This document shows positions 45,285-54,664 of a stretch of DNA of 64,000 bases, piece after piece (position 1 is the stretch's first letter; each line of letters starts with the position of its first letter). The notes beneath the pieces are model-generated. The model was given only the letters and a program-made list of their open reading frames with translations, had not been told where the DNA came from and did no database searches. The position numbers and the translations under genes were made by a program. This DNA comes from Maribellus sp. YY47. GTDB taxonomy: Bacteria > Bacteroidota > Bacteroidia > Bacteroidales > Prolixibacteraceae. The stretch lies in NCBI RefSeq assembly GCF_023111095.1, contig NZ_JALGYW010000008.1, positions 62,001 through 126,000 on the forward strand, given 5' to 3'.

Positions 45285-46904
45285 ATGAAGCAAAACCTAT
45301 ATTTGGGAGTTGAAGCTATTGGACAGGCAGCTATCGATGGAGGAATCTCCGGCGTTTATGCCTATCCGGGAACTCCTTCTACTGAAATTACCGAATTTAT
45401 CCAGGACAGTAAACAGGCAGCAGAAAAAGGGATCAGAAGTAAATGGTCGGCCAATGAAAAAACGGCTTACGAAGCTGCGCTGGGAATGTCGTATGCCGGG
45501 AAACGATCGATTGTTTGTATGAAACATGTGGGACTGAATGTGGCTGCTGATGCGTTCATGAACTCAGCGATCACCGGAATTAACGGCGGTTTAATTGTTA
45601 CCGTAGCCGACGACCCGTCGATGCACTCTTCTCAAAATGAACAGGACTCACGTTTTTACGCCAAGTTTGCCATGATTCCGATACTGGAACCTTCCAATCA
45701 GCAGGAAGCTTACGATATGGTTTACAATGGATTCAGTCTTTCTGAAGAACTGGGAGTGCCGGTAATGGTGCGAATTACCACTCGTTTAGCGCATTCGCGT
45801 GCCGGAGTGATCCGAAAGGCAGAGAAGGAAACCAATCCGTTAAAACTTTCGCAGCAGCCTTCGCAATTTGTGTTGCTGCCCGCTATTGCCCGTCAGCGGT
45901 ATAAAGGCTTGCTAAAAAAACAGAAAGACTTTGAAGAAGCCTCGTTTACTTCGGAATATAATTTTCTGAAGAAAGGTACCGATAAAACCCTGGGGATTAT
46001 TGCCTGTGGAATTACCATTAATTACCTGAATGAACATTATAAAACCAAGGAATGTCCGTACACAATTCTGAAAATTTCGCAGTATCCGCTGCCCGAAAAG
46101 ATGTTGCACGAAATAGAGAAAGAGTGTGAAGAAGTACTGGTGCTTGAAGAAGGTTATCCACTGGTGGAAGAGGCTGTGAAAGGCATCTTTAACAAGCATA
46201 TTAAAGTAAGTGGGCGCTTAAGCGGTACTTTACCTCGCGACGGCGAACTGAATGCCGACCTGGTTGCCGCAGCTTTAGGACTCGAAACGTTGGAAGGCGC
46301 AACTGTTCCTGAGTTGGTGGTAAACAGGCCACCCGCACTTTGCCAGGGATGCGGCCACCAGGATATGTACAAGGCGCTGAACGAAGCTGCGGATAAATAT
46401 TCAAAAGGAAGGGTTTTCTCTGATATAGGTTGCTATACGCTTGGCGCTTTGCCTCCGTATCAAAGTATTTATTCGTGTGTCGACATGGGAGCTTCCATTA
46501 CAATGGCCAAAGGAGCTGCCGATGCAGGTTTGGTTCCTTCGTTTGCCGTAATCGGAGACTCTACTTTTACTCATTCAGGAATTACCGGTTTGCTCGATGC
46601 CGTGAACGATAACTCTAATATTGTGGTGGTGATTTCCGACAATGAATCGGTTTCGATGACCGGCGGACAGGAATCTTCAGCGCTTGGGAAAATCGAAAGC
46701 ATTTGCGAAGGAGTGGGCGTTGACCCGAAACACATCCGCATGTTGGTTCCGATGAAAAAGTACCACGAACTGATGGTGAGCACTATTGAAGAGGAAATTG
46801 CTTATGAAGGCGTGTCGGTGATTATTTTCAGACGTGAATGTATTCAGGCCGCAGCGAAAAGACTCCGTGCTGAAAAGAAAATCAAACAAAACCCAAAATT
46901 GTAA
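45285..46904 (+). CDS. iorA: Indolepyruvate ferredoxin oxidoreductase, alpha subunit (no ferredoxin domain)
   Basis: At 539 residues, this thiamine-diphosphate enzyme converts aryl-2-oxoacids (indolepyruvate, phenylpyruvate) plus CoA to arylacetyl-CoA and CO2, reversibly, with ferredoxin. It has the N-terminal pyrimidine domain (YAYPGTPSTEITEF, MKHVGLNVAADAFMN) and the C-terminal cofactor domain (CQGCGHQDMYKAL; GDSTFTHSGITGL...SDNESVSMTGGQ). The classical two-[4Fe-4S] ferredoxin domain at the C-terminus is absent; the protein ends at ECIQAAAKRLRAEKK. It therefore depends on separate electron carriers. The beta subunit is encoded downstream across a structured 120-bp gap. Confidence 0.93.
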   Translation: MKQNLYLGVEAIGQAAIDGGISGVYAYPGTPSTEITEFIQDSKQAAEKGIRSKWSANEKTAYEAALGMSYAGKRSIVCMKHVGLNVAADAFMNSAITGINGGLIVTVADDPSMHSSQNEQDSRFYAKFAMIPILEPSNQQEAYDMVYNGFSLSEELGVPVMVRITTRLAHSRAGVIRKAEKETNPLKLSQQPSQFVLLPAIARQRYKGLLKKQKDFEEASFTSEYNFLKKGTDKTLGIIACGITINYLNEHYKTKECPYTILKISQYPLPEKMLHEIEKECEEVLVLEEGYPLVEEAVKGIFNKHIKVSGRLSGTLPRDGELNADLVAAALGLETLEGATVPELVVNRPPALCQGCGHQDMYKALNEAADKYSKGRVFSDIGCYTLGALPPYQSIYSCVDMGASITMAKGAADAGLVPSFAVIGDSTFTHSGITGLLDAVNDNSNIVVVISDNESVSMTGGQESSALGKIESICEGVGVDPKHIRMLVPMKKYHELMVSTIEEEIAYEGVSVIIFRRECIQAAAKRLRAEKKIKQNPKL

Positions 46905-46920
46905 CCATTATAAAGTAAGC

Positions 46921-47003
46921 ATGGGAATGGAATTCATGCACGGATACAGGGTTATCCTTTAATCTACTTGGTGCGAATTCTCCCGGGAGCCCGGGATTCC
47001 CAT
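46921..47003 (+). ncRNA. Predicted 83-nt structured RNA element between iorA and iorB
   Basis: Nested pairings close on themselves: ATGGGAAT (46921-46928) with ATTCCCAT (46996-47003); inside it GAATTC (46930-46935) with GAATTC (46975-46980) and, after a two-base bulge, GCAC (46938-46941) with GTGC (46971-46974); then GGATA-CAGGGT-TATCC (46942-46957); and a separate CCCGG-GAGC-CCGGG hairpin (46982-46995). No U run follows, so it is not a terminator. It is not a canonical tRNA. It could stabilise or process the iorA-iorB mRNA, or bind a ligand or protein. Confidence 0.5.
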
Positions 47004-47024
47004 AAAACAATAAAATTAAAACAG

Positions 47025-47606
47025 ATGAAAACTGATATTATATTAGCCGGAGTTGGCGGTCAGGGAATTTTATCCATCGCATCAATTTTGGGCGACGCTG
47101 CGCTTGAAGAAGGCCTTTTTCTGAAACAGGCAGAAACACACGGAATGAGCCAGCGGGGAGGAGCTGTGGTCTCGCATCTGCGTATTTCGGATGCGCCAAT
47201 TGCAGCCGACCTAATTCCCAAAGGAGGCGCCGACATTATTCTTTCTGTAGAACCCATGGAAGCATTGCGCTATTTGCCCTTTCTTTCGCCCACCGGATAT
47301 ATTGTTACCAATACCACGCCGTTTATCAATATTCCCAATTATCCGGATGTTGAAAAACTGATGGAGGAAGTTCGCAAACAACCGCGATTCGTCGCCATCG
47401 ATGCGGATCAGATTGCTACCGAAATAGGCAACAAACGAGCCATGAATATGGTGATGCTGGGAGCAGCAACTCCTTTTGTACAGGTTGATCCGGATAAAAT
47501 TATTCGAGGGATTGAGCATATTTTTAAAAGCAAGGGCGAGGCTGTTGTAGAGTTAAACCGAAATGCTTTTATGTCGGGAAGAGAGTTTGCATTGGCGAAC
47601 AAGTAA
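47025..47606 (+). CDS. iorB: Indolepyruvate ferredoxin oxidoreductase, beta subunit
   Basis: I use the ATG at 47025 (MKTDIILAGVGGQGILS); upstream codons in the open frame run through the structured element. The 193-residue protein is the gamma-type domain of 2-oxoacid:ferredoxin oxidoreductases, with GVGGQGILSIASILGDAA and the ETHGMSQRGGAVVSHLR motif that contacts CoA/partner subunit. It forms the IorAB heterodimer with the upstream gene product. A hairpin terminator follows. Confidence 0.94.
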   Translation: MKTDIILAGVGGQGILSIASILGDAALEEGLFLKQAETHGMSQRGGAVVSHLRISDAPIAADLIPKGGADIILSVEPMEALRYLPFLSPTGYIVTNTTPFINIPNYPDVEKLMEEVRKQPRFVAIDADQIATEIGNKRAMNMVMLGAATPFVQVDPDKIIRGIEHIFKSKGEAVVELNRNAFMSGREFALANK

Positions 47607-47621
47607 TCCCGGTTTCTGACA

Positions 47622-47680
47622 ACCCAAAGAAGTCCCGTTTTTTATGTTTTTACCATAATGAACGGGTCTTTTTTTATCTG
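47622..47680 (+). terminator. Terminator after iorB
   Basis: CCCGTT pairs with AACGGG, extended beyond one T-T mismatch by AAG/CTT, across a long T-rich loop, and is followed by a run of seven T. It separates iorAB from the porin-ligase operon. Confidence 0.65.
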
Positions 47681-47891
47681 CTTGTTTGAAATCAAAATAA
47701 ATAAGAAGTCATTGGTGTCAAATTGTAAGCTCCCGATTGATTTGGCTTCTTATTTTGTTAATTTTGAATGCGATGTTTGGGATTGCTACACATAATAGTC
47801 TTTGGGAATTAACCTTTATTTGGCCGGGAAGTTAATACCGTCCCGGAACGATTCAACCTTTATTCTTTCTTTACAAAAAACCAAAAATCAG

Positions 47892-49181
47892 ATGAACAAA
47901 TTTTTTTCAATAGCATGGATATTTCTTGTCCTTACAGGAATAACGCATGCACAAGATCAAAACTTTGTACAAGTCGGTAAAGCATCAGTTCAGCTCTACG
48001 GATTTGTTAGAAGTGAGTATTATTACGATTCATACAAAGGAGTAAACGCCGCACAAGATAACTTCTATTTAGTACCACTTTACAAAGGACAAGATGGTAA
48101 CGGAGAAGATCTTAACCGGCAGGGAATTACCGGTTTTACTGCTATGGCGACACGTTTCGGTATGAACATTACCGGGCCCGAGATTTTGGGGGCCAAATCG
48201 TCGGCAAATTTCGAAACCGATTTCGCGGGAATCGTTTCGTGTTATCCAGAGGTGCTTCGGTTAAGAAAAGCATACGTTAAACTCGATTGGGAGAAAACAT
48301 CGTTGCTGGTCGGACAAACCTGGCATCCATTGTGGAACGGAAGCGGTGCGTTTTTCCCACAGGTAGGCGGTTTAAATACAGGTAGCCCTTATAACCCGTT
48401 CAACCGTTCGCCGCAAGTCGACTTCGATTACCGGATGAGCAAAACGCTCACATTGTCATTGACAGCGCTTTATGAGCAACAATATGCTTCAAAAGGATTT
48501 TACGATACACCCAATACCAACAGTACCAACCTTGCCAAACGAAATGCGGGAATCCCCGAACTGGTAGCAGGTCTTTATTATAATTCGGGTGGTGTAAGTG
48601 TAGGTGTGGCTGGTGCATTCAATGTCATTCAGCCCATTGATGTTACCGAAGGCACCGAAGGGAAATTTAAAACGGAAGAGTTGAATACCAGTTTCGTTGG
48701 CATGACTTATTTGGGTTACAAAAGCGATAAACTGTTTGTGCTGGCCAAAGGAATGCTGGGGCAGAATATGGTAAACATGCTGATGCTGGGTGGATACGGC
48801 GTAAAAGATTACGATGCAGCAACAGGAGCAATGACCTATACCAACTATTCCAATTACAGTTCTTTGCTCAATATTGTTTACGGAAATGAATATCAGGTTG
48901 GATTCCTTGCCGGGCTTTCCGGAAATTTAGGTACCGCCGAGGAGCTTTATAATTTCGATGGCGCCGCCAAAACCCTGGGGCTGATGCCTAATATTAAACA
49001 GGCTTGCCGTGTTGCGCCATATTTTGCCTACAATTATAAAAACCTGCGCTTTGTTGCGGAATATGAATTGGATTCAGCTGATTACGGAACCGGGAACTTT
49101 GATTTTAAGGATGGTTTGTACGAGGATACAACAAATGCTACTAACCACCGAATTTTATTGATGTTGATGTACAATTTTTAG
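47892..49181 (+). CDS. Outer-membrane porin-like beta-barrel protein
   Basis: The ATG at 47892, 30 codons into the open frame, begins a signal peptide (MNKFFSIAWIFLVLTGITHAQ); the mature barrel is about 408 residues and starts with VQVGKASVQLYGFVRSEYYYD, a usual first strand of DcaP-like porins. Strands alternate throughout (FETDFAGIVSCYPEVLRLRKAYVKLDW), and the protein ends in the aromatic strand HRILLMLMYNF. It lies 3 bp before the first phenylacetate-CoA ligase gene and so probably brings aromatic acids or related substrates across the outer membrane (inference). Confidence 0.83.
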   Translation: MNKFFSIAWIFLVLTGITHAQDQNFVQVGKASVQLYGFVRSEYYYDSYKGVNAAQDNFYLVPLYKGQDGNGEDLNRQGITGFTAMATRFGMNITGPEILGAKSSANFETDFAGIVSCYPEVLRLRKAYVKLDWEKTSLLVGQTWHPLWNGSGAFFPQVGGLNTGSPYNPFNRSPQVDFDYRMSKTLTLSLTALYEQQYASKGFYDTPNTNSTNLAKRNAGIPELVAGLYYNSGGVSVGVAGAFNVIQPIDVTEGTEGKFKTEELNTSFVGMTYLGYKSDKLFVLAKGMLGQNMVNMLMLGGYGVKDYDAATGAMTYTNYSNYSSLLNIVYGNEYQVGFLAGLSGNLGTAEELYNFDGAAKTLGLMPNIKQACRVAPYFAYNYKNLRFVAEYELDSADYGTGNFDFKDGLYEDTTNATNHRILLMLMYNF

Positions 49182-49184
49182 CGG

Positions 49185-50504
49185 ATGAAAAGAGAATACT
49201 GGCAGGAGGAGTTGGAGGTTTTACACCGAAACGAGCTAAAAAAATTACAGGTTGAACGATTGCAGGCTACCCTCGGCCATGCGGGGCGTTCGCCTTTCTA
49301 CAATAAAGTCTTTCAACAAAAAAATATAAAGGCAGACAATATAAAAGATGTTGAACAAATCTGGGATTTGCCTTTTACAACAAAACAGGATTTGCGCGAA
49401 AATTTTCCGTATGGTTTTCTTACCATGCCCAAAAAGGAAATTGTTCGTTTGCACAGTTCAAGCGGTACTACCGGAAACCCTACTGTTGTTTTTCACAACC
49501 GCCACGACCTGGATTCGTGGGCAAATTTAGTGGCCCGTTCATTGTTTATAGCCGGCGTGCGCGATACCGATGTGTTTCAGAATATTTGTGGTTACGGACT
49601 TTTTACCGGAGGGCTGGGTTTTCAGTACGGAATTGAGAAGCTGGGGGCGTTGAGCATTCCTGCAGGAGCAGGAAACAGTCTTCGTCAGATAAAACTGATG
49701 CGCGACTACGGTACTACTGCGGCACATGCCATTCCGAGTTATCTGGGGCGTTTGTACGAAGTTTTTGAGGCCGAAGGACTGGACCCGAAGAAAGATACTC
49801 AATTGCGGATTTTTGTTATCGGCGCCGAGCCGCATACCGACGAACAACGCAGACGCATCGAGGAAATGTACGGCGTAAAGGCATATAATTCTTTTGGATT
49901 AACCGAAATGAATGGGCCCGGAGTGGCTTTCGAATGCGAATATCAGGACGGAATGCACATTTGGGAAGATGCTTACCTGGTCGAAATTGTAAATCCTGAT
50001 ACCCTGGAACCGGTTCCTGACGGCGACTATGGCGAATTGGTAATTACTACGCTCGACCGTCAGGCTATGCCTTTGATCCGCTACCGCACCCGCGATATCA
50101 CCCGCATTATTCCGGACCGGTGTAAATGCGGCCGCACACACCGCCGCATCGACCGTATTACAGGGCGTTCCGACGATATGTTTATCATAAAAGGATGTAA
50201 TGTATTCCCGATGCAAATCGAAGGCATTTTGCTGAAAATCCCTGAAGTGGGCTCCGATTATATGATTACGCTCGAAACCATGAACGGCAACGATGAAATG
50301 GTGGTGGAAGTGGAAGTAAAAAAGGATTGGTTCAGGGGCGATATCCGTCGGCTCGAAAGTTTAACCCGGTCGATTACCGCACAAATCAGGGATGAAGTGC
50401 TGGTTAAACCTGCGGTGAAACTGGTGGAAGCAGGTTCGCTGCCCAAACCGGAAGGAAAAGCTGTACGGGTTATTGATCTGCGAAACGGCGGAATAAAGAA
50501 TTAA
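49185..50504 (+). CDS. paaK: Phenylacetate-CoA ligase (copy 1)
   Basis: This 439-residue adenylate-forming enzyme activates phenylacetate or another arylacetate with ATP and CoA; run in reverse it yields ATP from arylacetyl-CoA. The AMP-binding P-loop SSGTTGNPT is at 92-100. [35 protein letters not shown] and RYRTRDITRII follow, and the short C-terminal domain includes GRSDDMFIIKGCNVFPMQIE. It is followed closely by a double-ACT sensor protein, a common partnership. A second, more distant paralogue lies 3 kb downstream. Confidence 0.93.
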   Translation: MKREYWQEELEVLHRNELKKLQVERLQATLGHAGRSPFYNKVFQQKNIKADNIKDVEQIWDLPFTTKQDLRENFPYGFLTMPKKEIVRLHSSSGTTGNPTVVFHNRHDLDSWANLVARSLFIAGVRDTDVFQNICGYGLFTGGLGFQYGIEKLGALSIPAGAGNSLRQIKLMRDYGTTAAHAIPSYLGRLYEVFEAEGLDPKKDTQLRIFVIGAEPHTDEQRRRIEEMYGVKAYNSFGLTEMNGPGVAFECEYQDGMHIWEDAYLVEIVNPDTLEPVPDGDYGELVITTLDRQAMPLIRYRTRDITRIIPDRCKCGRTHRRIDRITGRSDDMFIIKGCNVFPMQIEGILLKIPEVGSDYMITLETMNGNDEMVVEVEVKKDWFRGDIRRLESLTRSITAQIRDEVLVKPAVKLVEAGSLPKPEGKAVRVIDLRNGGIKN

Positions 50505-50533
50505 CATCAAATCAACCGACTTAAACTAAAAAA

Positions 50534-50980
50534 ATGGCTTACGAAATATCTATTTTTCTTGAAAATAAAATCGGGCATTTTAAACGGGTAACAACGGTTC
50601 TGAAAGAGAATAAAATCAATATCCGCTCGATTTTCATCAACGATACGGCCAATGGGTGGGGCATCCTTAATTTGTTGGTCGATCAGCCGGAAAAAGCATA
50701 CGAAGTACTTTCCGAAAAAAGCATCTCAGTTGCCTTACGAGAGGTAATTGCCCTTGAAATGAAGGACGAAACCGGTGGCCTCGACGATTTATTGTTACAG
50801 GTTGCACAAGCCGGGGTGAATTTTAATAATGCTGCCGGACGGATCATTGAAGCAACCGGAAGGGCTATACTTATCCTGGATGTGCCTGACTATGAGGAAA
50901 CAATTGAAAAATTGAAAAAACAAGGACTGAAGATTCTGGATGACAGCACGGTGTATGGACGACAAAACGAATCAAATTAA
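50534..50980 (+). CDS. Double ACT-domain protein (copy 1)
   Basis: This 148-residue protein consists of two ACT domains (about 1-70 and 72-140): SIFLENKIGHFKRVTTVLKENKINIRSIF begins the first, and GGLDDLLLQVAQAGVNFNNA the second. ACT domains bind amino acids and often regulate enzymes. No catalytic or DNA-binding domain is attached. It sits 29 bp after a phenylacetate-CoA ligase, so it may sense aromatic amino acids and modulate the ligase (inference). Two paralogues follow in the locus. Confidence 0.88.
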   Translation: MAYEISIFLENKIGHFKRVTTVLKENKINIRSIFINDTANGWGILNLLVDQPEKAYEVLSEKSISVALREVIALEMKDETGGLDDLLLQVAQAGVNFNNAAGRIIEATGRAILILDVPDYEETIEKLKKQGLKILDDSTVYGRQNESN

Positions 50981-51002
50981 TTAAACTATAAAAATCAGAC
51001 TT

Positions 51003-51179
51003 ATGCTTGGAATACACGACCCCGGTATAATATTGGGTTATCTGTTTTCAATTTTAGGATTAGTGGCCTGCGTGGTTTATGGCCTTCTGTTTTGGAACAA
51101 AGGGGTAGCTACTTCCGAAGAAATTCAGGAAGATTTGGAATGGGAAAATAAAGATCATCAATTAACCGAAGAGATTTAA
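51003..51179 (+). CDS. Symporter small accessory protein
   Basis: This 58-residue ORF has ATG at 51003 and TAA at 51177-51179. It begins MLGIHDPGIILGYLFSILG, forms one transmembrane helix (about 9-30) and ends in an acidic tail (TSEEIQEDLEWENKDHQL). It is 10 bp before the sodium/solute symporter gene and matches the small accessory proteins that precede some SSS-family transporters. It is likely a membrane partner needed for symporter stability or activity. Confidence 0.82.
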   Translation: MLGIHDPGIILGYLFSILGLVACVVYGLLFWNKGVATSEEIQEDLEWENKDHQLTEEI

Positions 51180-51189
51180 GACAACTACT

Positions 51190-52776
51190 ATGAATACATT
51201 TACTTTGGGATTGGTAGTTGTAATCTACCTCCTCGTTATCGCTTATCTAGGATACCGGGGGTATACACAAACCAAAACCGCTAAAGATTATTTGCTTGCA
51301 GGGCGCGAAATTCATCCTTTTGTAATGGCAATGTCTTATGGGGCAACTTTTATATCCACTTCTGCAATTATTGGTTTTGGCGGTATTGGCGGTGTCTATG
51401 GCATGGGATTGATCTGGCTGACAGCGCTCAATATTATTATCGGGATATTTATTGCCTTTATTTTCTTTGGGCGTATCACCCGTAGGATGGGGCACAACCT
51501 TGACGCACACACTTTCCCTGAATTTTTGGGGAACAGGTTTCAATCGAAAAAGATACAGATCATCAGCGGAGCAATAATTTTTGTTTCCATGCCGCTGTAC
51601 GCGGCCGTGGTGCTTATTGGCGGGGCACGGTTTATCGAAAGCATTTTTGAAATCGATTTTTCACTGGCGCTTACCTTTTTCTCGATCATTATAGCTGCCT
51701 ATGTAATTGCGGGCGGCCTGAAAGGTGTGATGTACACCGATGCCCTCCAGGGGACTATTATGTTTTTAAGTATGTTTTTCCTGCTGATTGTCAGTTATGT
51801 AAAACTGGGTGGTGTAAGTTCGGCACACGAAGCGCTGACCAATATGGCCAACCTTGTTCCGGAAAGCCTGCAGGCCAAAGGGCACGAAGGCTGGACTGCA
51901 TTTCCGAAAATGAACTCAGCCTGGTGGTGGATTTTAACGACCAACATCTTTCTGGGTGTGGGAATTGGCGTACTGGCACAACCTCAGCTGGTGGTGCGTT
52001 TTATGACCGTGAAAAGCAACCGGGAACTGAATCGCGCCGTTTTGATTGGCGGCATTTTTATCTTCGTAGTAACCGGTTTTATTTATACCGTTGGCGCTCT
52101 TACCAATGTCTATTTTTACAGAGAATCGGGGCAACTGGCCATCGATGCGGCACAGGGAAATGTCGATTTGATCATTCCAAATTACATTAATTCAGCAATG
52201 CCCGAATGGTTTGTTTACCTGTTTATGCTGGCCTTACTGTCTGCAGGAATGTCGACCCTTAGCTCGCAATTCCATACCATGGGGACTGCTTTGGGCCGCG
52301 ATTTTATCGAGAATATTTTTCCGAAGAAAAAAATGAATTCGATGCTGATTTCCAAATTGGGCATTTTGGTCGCTATTGTCATCAGCATCATTATCGGTTA
52401 TAAACTTCCGGGAGGAATTGTTGCCAGGGGAACAGCTATCTTTTTTGGTATTTGTGCCGCCACTTTCTTACCCGTTTATTTTGGAGCCTTGTATTGGAAA
52501 CGGACAACAAAAGCTGCAGTGGTCTGGAGCATCCTTGCCGGATTGTTGGCGAGCGCTTTTGCTCTTGGCTTTATGCACCTGAAAGAATCGGAACCGCTTG
52601 GTATTTGTCAGGCCATTTTCGGAGCACCAACTATTGCCAGCGGATACCCCTGGATGATTATGGATCCAATTGTAATTGCATTACCCGTTTCCGTGGTTGT
52701 TCTGGTTTTGGTATCGCTGTTTACCGAAAATGTATCGGAAGAACACCTTGGTAAATGTTACCGGGGAATAAAATAA
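51190..52776 (+). CDS. Sodium:solute symporter (SSS family)
   Basis: At 528 residues with about 13 transmembrane helices, it shows the SSS-family signatures DYLLAGREIHPFVMAMSYGATFISTSAIIGF, the GGLKGVMYTDALQG sodium-site region and LLSAGMSTLSSQFHTMGTALGRDF. The family brings in acetate, proline, sugars or carboxylates with sodium. Placed between two phenylacetate-CoA ligases, it is a strong candidate for arylacetate or branched-chain carboxylate uptake, or for product export (inference). Confidence 0.93.
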   Translation: MNTFTLGLVVVIYLLVIAYLGYRGYTQTKTAKDYLLAGREIHPFVMAMSYGATFISTSAIIGFGGIGGVYGMGLIWLTALNIIIGIFIAFIFFGRITRRMGHNLDAHTFPEFLGNRFQSKKIQIISGAIIFVSMPLYAAVVLIGGARFIESIFEIDFSLALTFFSIIIAAYVIAGGLKGVMYTDALQGTIMFLSMFFLLIVSYVKLGGVSSAHEALTNMANLVPESLQAKGHEGWTAFPKMNSAWWWILTTNIFLGVGIGVLAQPQLVVRFMTVKSNRELNRAVLIGGIFIFVVTGFIYTVGALTNVYFYRESGQLAIDAAQGNVDLIIPNYINSAMPEWFVYLFMLALLSAGMSTLSSQFHTMGTALGRDFIENIFPKKKMNSMLISKLGILVAIVISIIIGYKLPGGIVARGTAIFFGICAATFLPVYFGALYWKRTTKAAVVWSILAGLLASAFALGFMHLKESEPLGICQAIFGAPTIASGYPWMIMDPIVIALPVSVVVLVLVSLFTENVSEEHLGKCYRGIK

Positions 52777-52852
52777 TAATTGCATGGATAATGTTTGTCC
52801 GATAAGTTTTACTTTTATGTTCCTGGTAATAAACTAATCAAAAAAAGAGATC

Positions 52853-53284
52853 ATGGCATTTACACTATCGGTTTTTCTCGAGAATAAAATTACCCGCTTT
52901 GAGGAAGTAACAGCTTCGTTAAGAAGCGAGCGTATCAATATTCGTTCATTGTCGTTAACCGGCATGCCTCATGGCTGGGGAATACTTAATTTGCTGGTCG
53001 ATCAGCCCGAACGCGCTTATAAATTGCTGTCGGATAAGGGTAATTCGGTGTCGATGGAAGAAGTAATTGCAGTGGCAATGGAAGACGAGGCCGGAGGGTT
53101 GGATGAAATGCTCCTTAAAATTGCTAAAGCCGGAATTCATGTCGAAAATGCGTATACCCGCCTGATTGCCGAAAAGAATATAGCAGTTCTGCTGTTGGTG
53201 GTACAGGACTTTATTGAAGCCAAAAAAAGACTGGAGGCAAACCATGTAGTGGTACTCGACGACAAAATAGTGTATGGAAAATAG
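52853..53284 (+). CDS. Double ACT-domain protein (copy 2)
   Basis: The 143-residue protein is a clear paralogue of copy 1 (SVFLENKITRFEEVTASLRSERINIRSLSL; GWGILNLLVDQPERAYKLLS in both). It has two ACT domains and nothing else. It follows the symporter after 76 bp and precedes the second phenylacetate-CoA ligase. The duplication of an ACT-ligase pair around the symporter gives a near-symmetric module. Confidence 0.88.
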   Translation: MAFTLSVFLENKITRFEEVTASLRSERINIRSLSLTGMPHGWGILNLLVDQPERAYKLLSDKGNSVSMEEVIAVAMEDEAGGLDEMLLKIAKAGIHVENAYTRLIAEKNIAVLLLVVQDFIEAKKRLEANHVVVLDDKIVYGK

Positions 53285-53360
53285 CGCCTTGTCGCCGCAG
53301 GAAAAGGATTTTCGTTGAAATCGAAATCAGGAGAACTTTAAACAGAAATAATATATATAA

Positions 53361-54659
53361 ATGATCTGGAATAAAACTATTGAGTGTGCTTCGCGGGACG
53401 AAATGGCAGCCATTCAATCAGAAAGACTTATTCGCACTGTGCAGAGGGTTTATCATAATATCCCGAGTTACCGAACAAAGATGCAGGAAATGGGATTGGT
53501 TCCCGGCGATATCAAAAGTGTGGAAGACATTTCAAAACTTCCGTTTACCATCAAATCCGATTTGCGCGACAATTATCCGTTTGGAATGTTTACCGTGCCG
53601 ATGAGCGAGATTGTACGTTTACACGCCAGCTCCGGAACAACAGGGAAACCAACGGTAGTGGGATATACACGCAACGACCTGCAAATGTGGGCCGAAGTGG
53701 TAACCCGTTCGCTGGGAATGGCGGGTGTTCATCAAAAAGATATCGTTCAGGTAGCATACGGCTACGGATTGTTTACCGGCGGGCTCGGGCTGCATTACGG
53801 AACCGAAAACCTCGGGGCAACAGTTATCCCGATTTCGGGAGGAAATACCCAGAAACAAATTCAGTTGATGCAAGACTTCGGAAGTACGGTTATTGCCTGT
53901 ACACCTTCATATGCACTGTTTTTAGCCGAAGTGATGAAAGATATGGGAGTGGCCCCGGAATCACTAAAACTGCGTGTCGGGATTTTTGGCGCTGAACCCT
54001 GGAGCGAGAGCATGCGCAAGGAAATCGAAAACAAACTGAAAATAAAGGCTATCGATATTTACGGACTTAGCGAAGTAGTTGGACCCGGTGTTTCGTGCGA
54101 ATGCGAATACCAGTGCGGAATGCATGTTAATGAAGATCATTTTATCCCGGAAATTATAAATCCGGAAACACTCGAACCGGTTGCCCCCGGCGAGATCGGA
54201 GAGCTGGTTTTCAGTACAATAACAAAAGAAGGTATCCCGATTCTGCGTTACCGTACCCGCGATTTAACCCGCTTGATTTACGATAAATGCCAATGCGGAC
54301 GCACGTTGGTGCGCATGGAAAAATGCATGGGCCGCAGCGACGATATGCTGATTATTCGCGGTGTAAATGTTTTCCCGTCGCAGGTCGAAAGTGTATTGCT
54401 GAGCATGAGCGAAACCGAGCCGCATTATTTGCTGATTGTCGACAGGGTCGGAACACTCGATGTGCTGAAGCTGATGGTGGAAGTGCAGGAACAGTTTTTC
54501 TCGGATGAAGTAAAAGAGTTGGAGGCGTTGAAGAAAAAAATAACCAGCAACATTCAAAGTACGCTGGGCATTTCGGTCGATGTAAAACTGGTAGAGCCCA
54601 AAACCATCGAGCGCACTGCCGGAAAAGCCAAAAGAGTAATTGATAACCGCAAAATCTAA
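53361..54659 (+). CDS. paaK: Phenylacetate-CoA ligase (copy 2)
   Basis: This 432-residue protein has the P-loop SSGTTGKPT (residues 90-98), [38 protein letters not shown] and [20 protein letters not shown]. It is clearly related to the ligase at 49185 but differs in the regions that line the acyl pocket, so it may prefer another acid, such as indoleacetate, 4-hydroxyphenylacetate or phenylacetate. It is followed by ACT copy 3 after 5 bp. Confidence 0.93.
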   Translation: MIWNKTIECASRDEMAAIQSERLIRTVQRVYHNIPSYRTKMQEMGLVPGDIKSVEDISKLPFTIKSDLRDNYPFGMFTVPMSEIVRLHASSGTTGKPTVVGYTRNDLQMWAEVVTRSLGMAGVHQKDIVQVAYGYGLFTGGLGLHYGTENLGATVIPISGGNTQKQIQLMQDFGSTVIACTPSYALFLAEVMKDMGVAPESLKLRVGIFGAEPWSESMRKEIENKLKIKAIDIYGLSEVVGPGVSCECEYQCGMHVNEDHFIPEIINPETLEPVAPGEIGELVFSTITKEGIPILRYRTRDLTRLIYDKCQCGRTLVRMEKCMGRSDDMLIIRGVNVFPSQVESVLLSMSETEPHYLLIVDRVGTLDVLKLMVEVQEQFFSDEVKELEALKKKITSNIQSTLGISVDVKLVEPKTIERTAGKAKRVIDNRKI

Positions 54660-54664
54660 CTACC

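Noticed and set aside
46921-47003. tRNA-like appearance of the iorA-iorB gap (outer stem about 83 nt apart, GGTGCGAATTC resembling a T-arm)
   Set aside because: The T-loop-like sequence is not flanked by a 5-bp stem, there is no D arm or anticodon arm in place, and no CCA or discriminator logic fits. I keep it as a structured element, not a tRNA.
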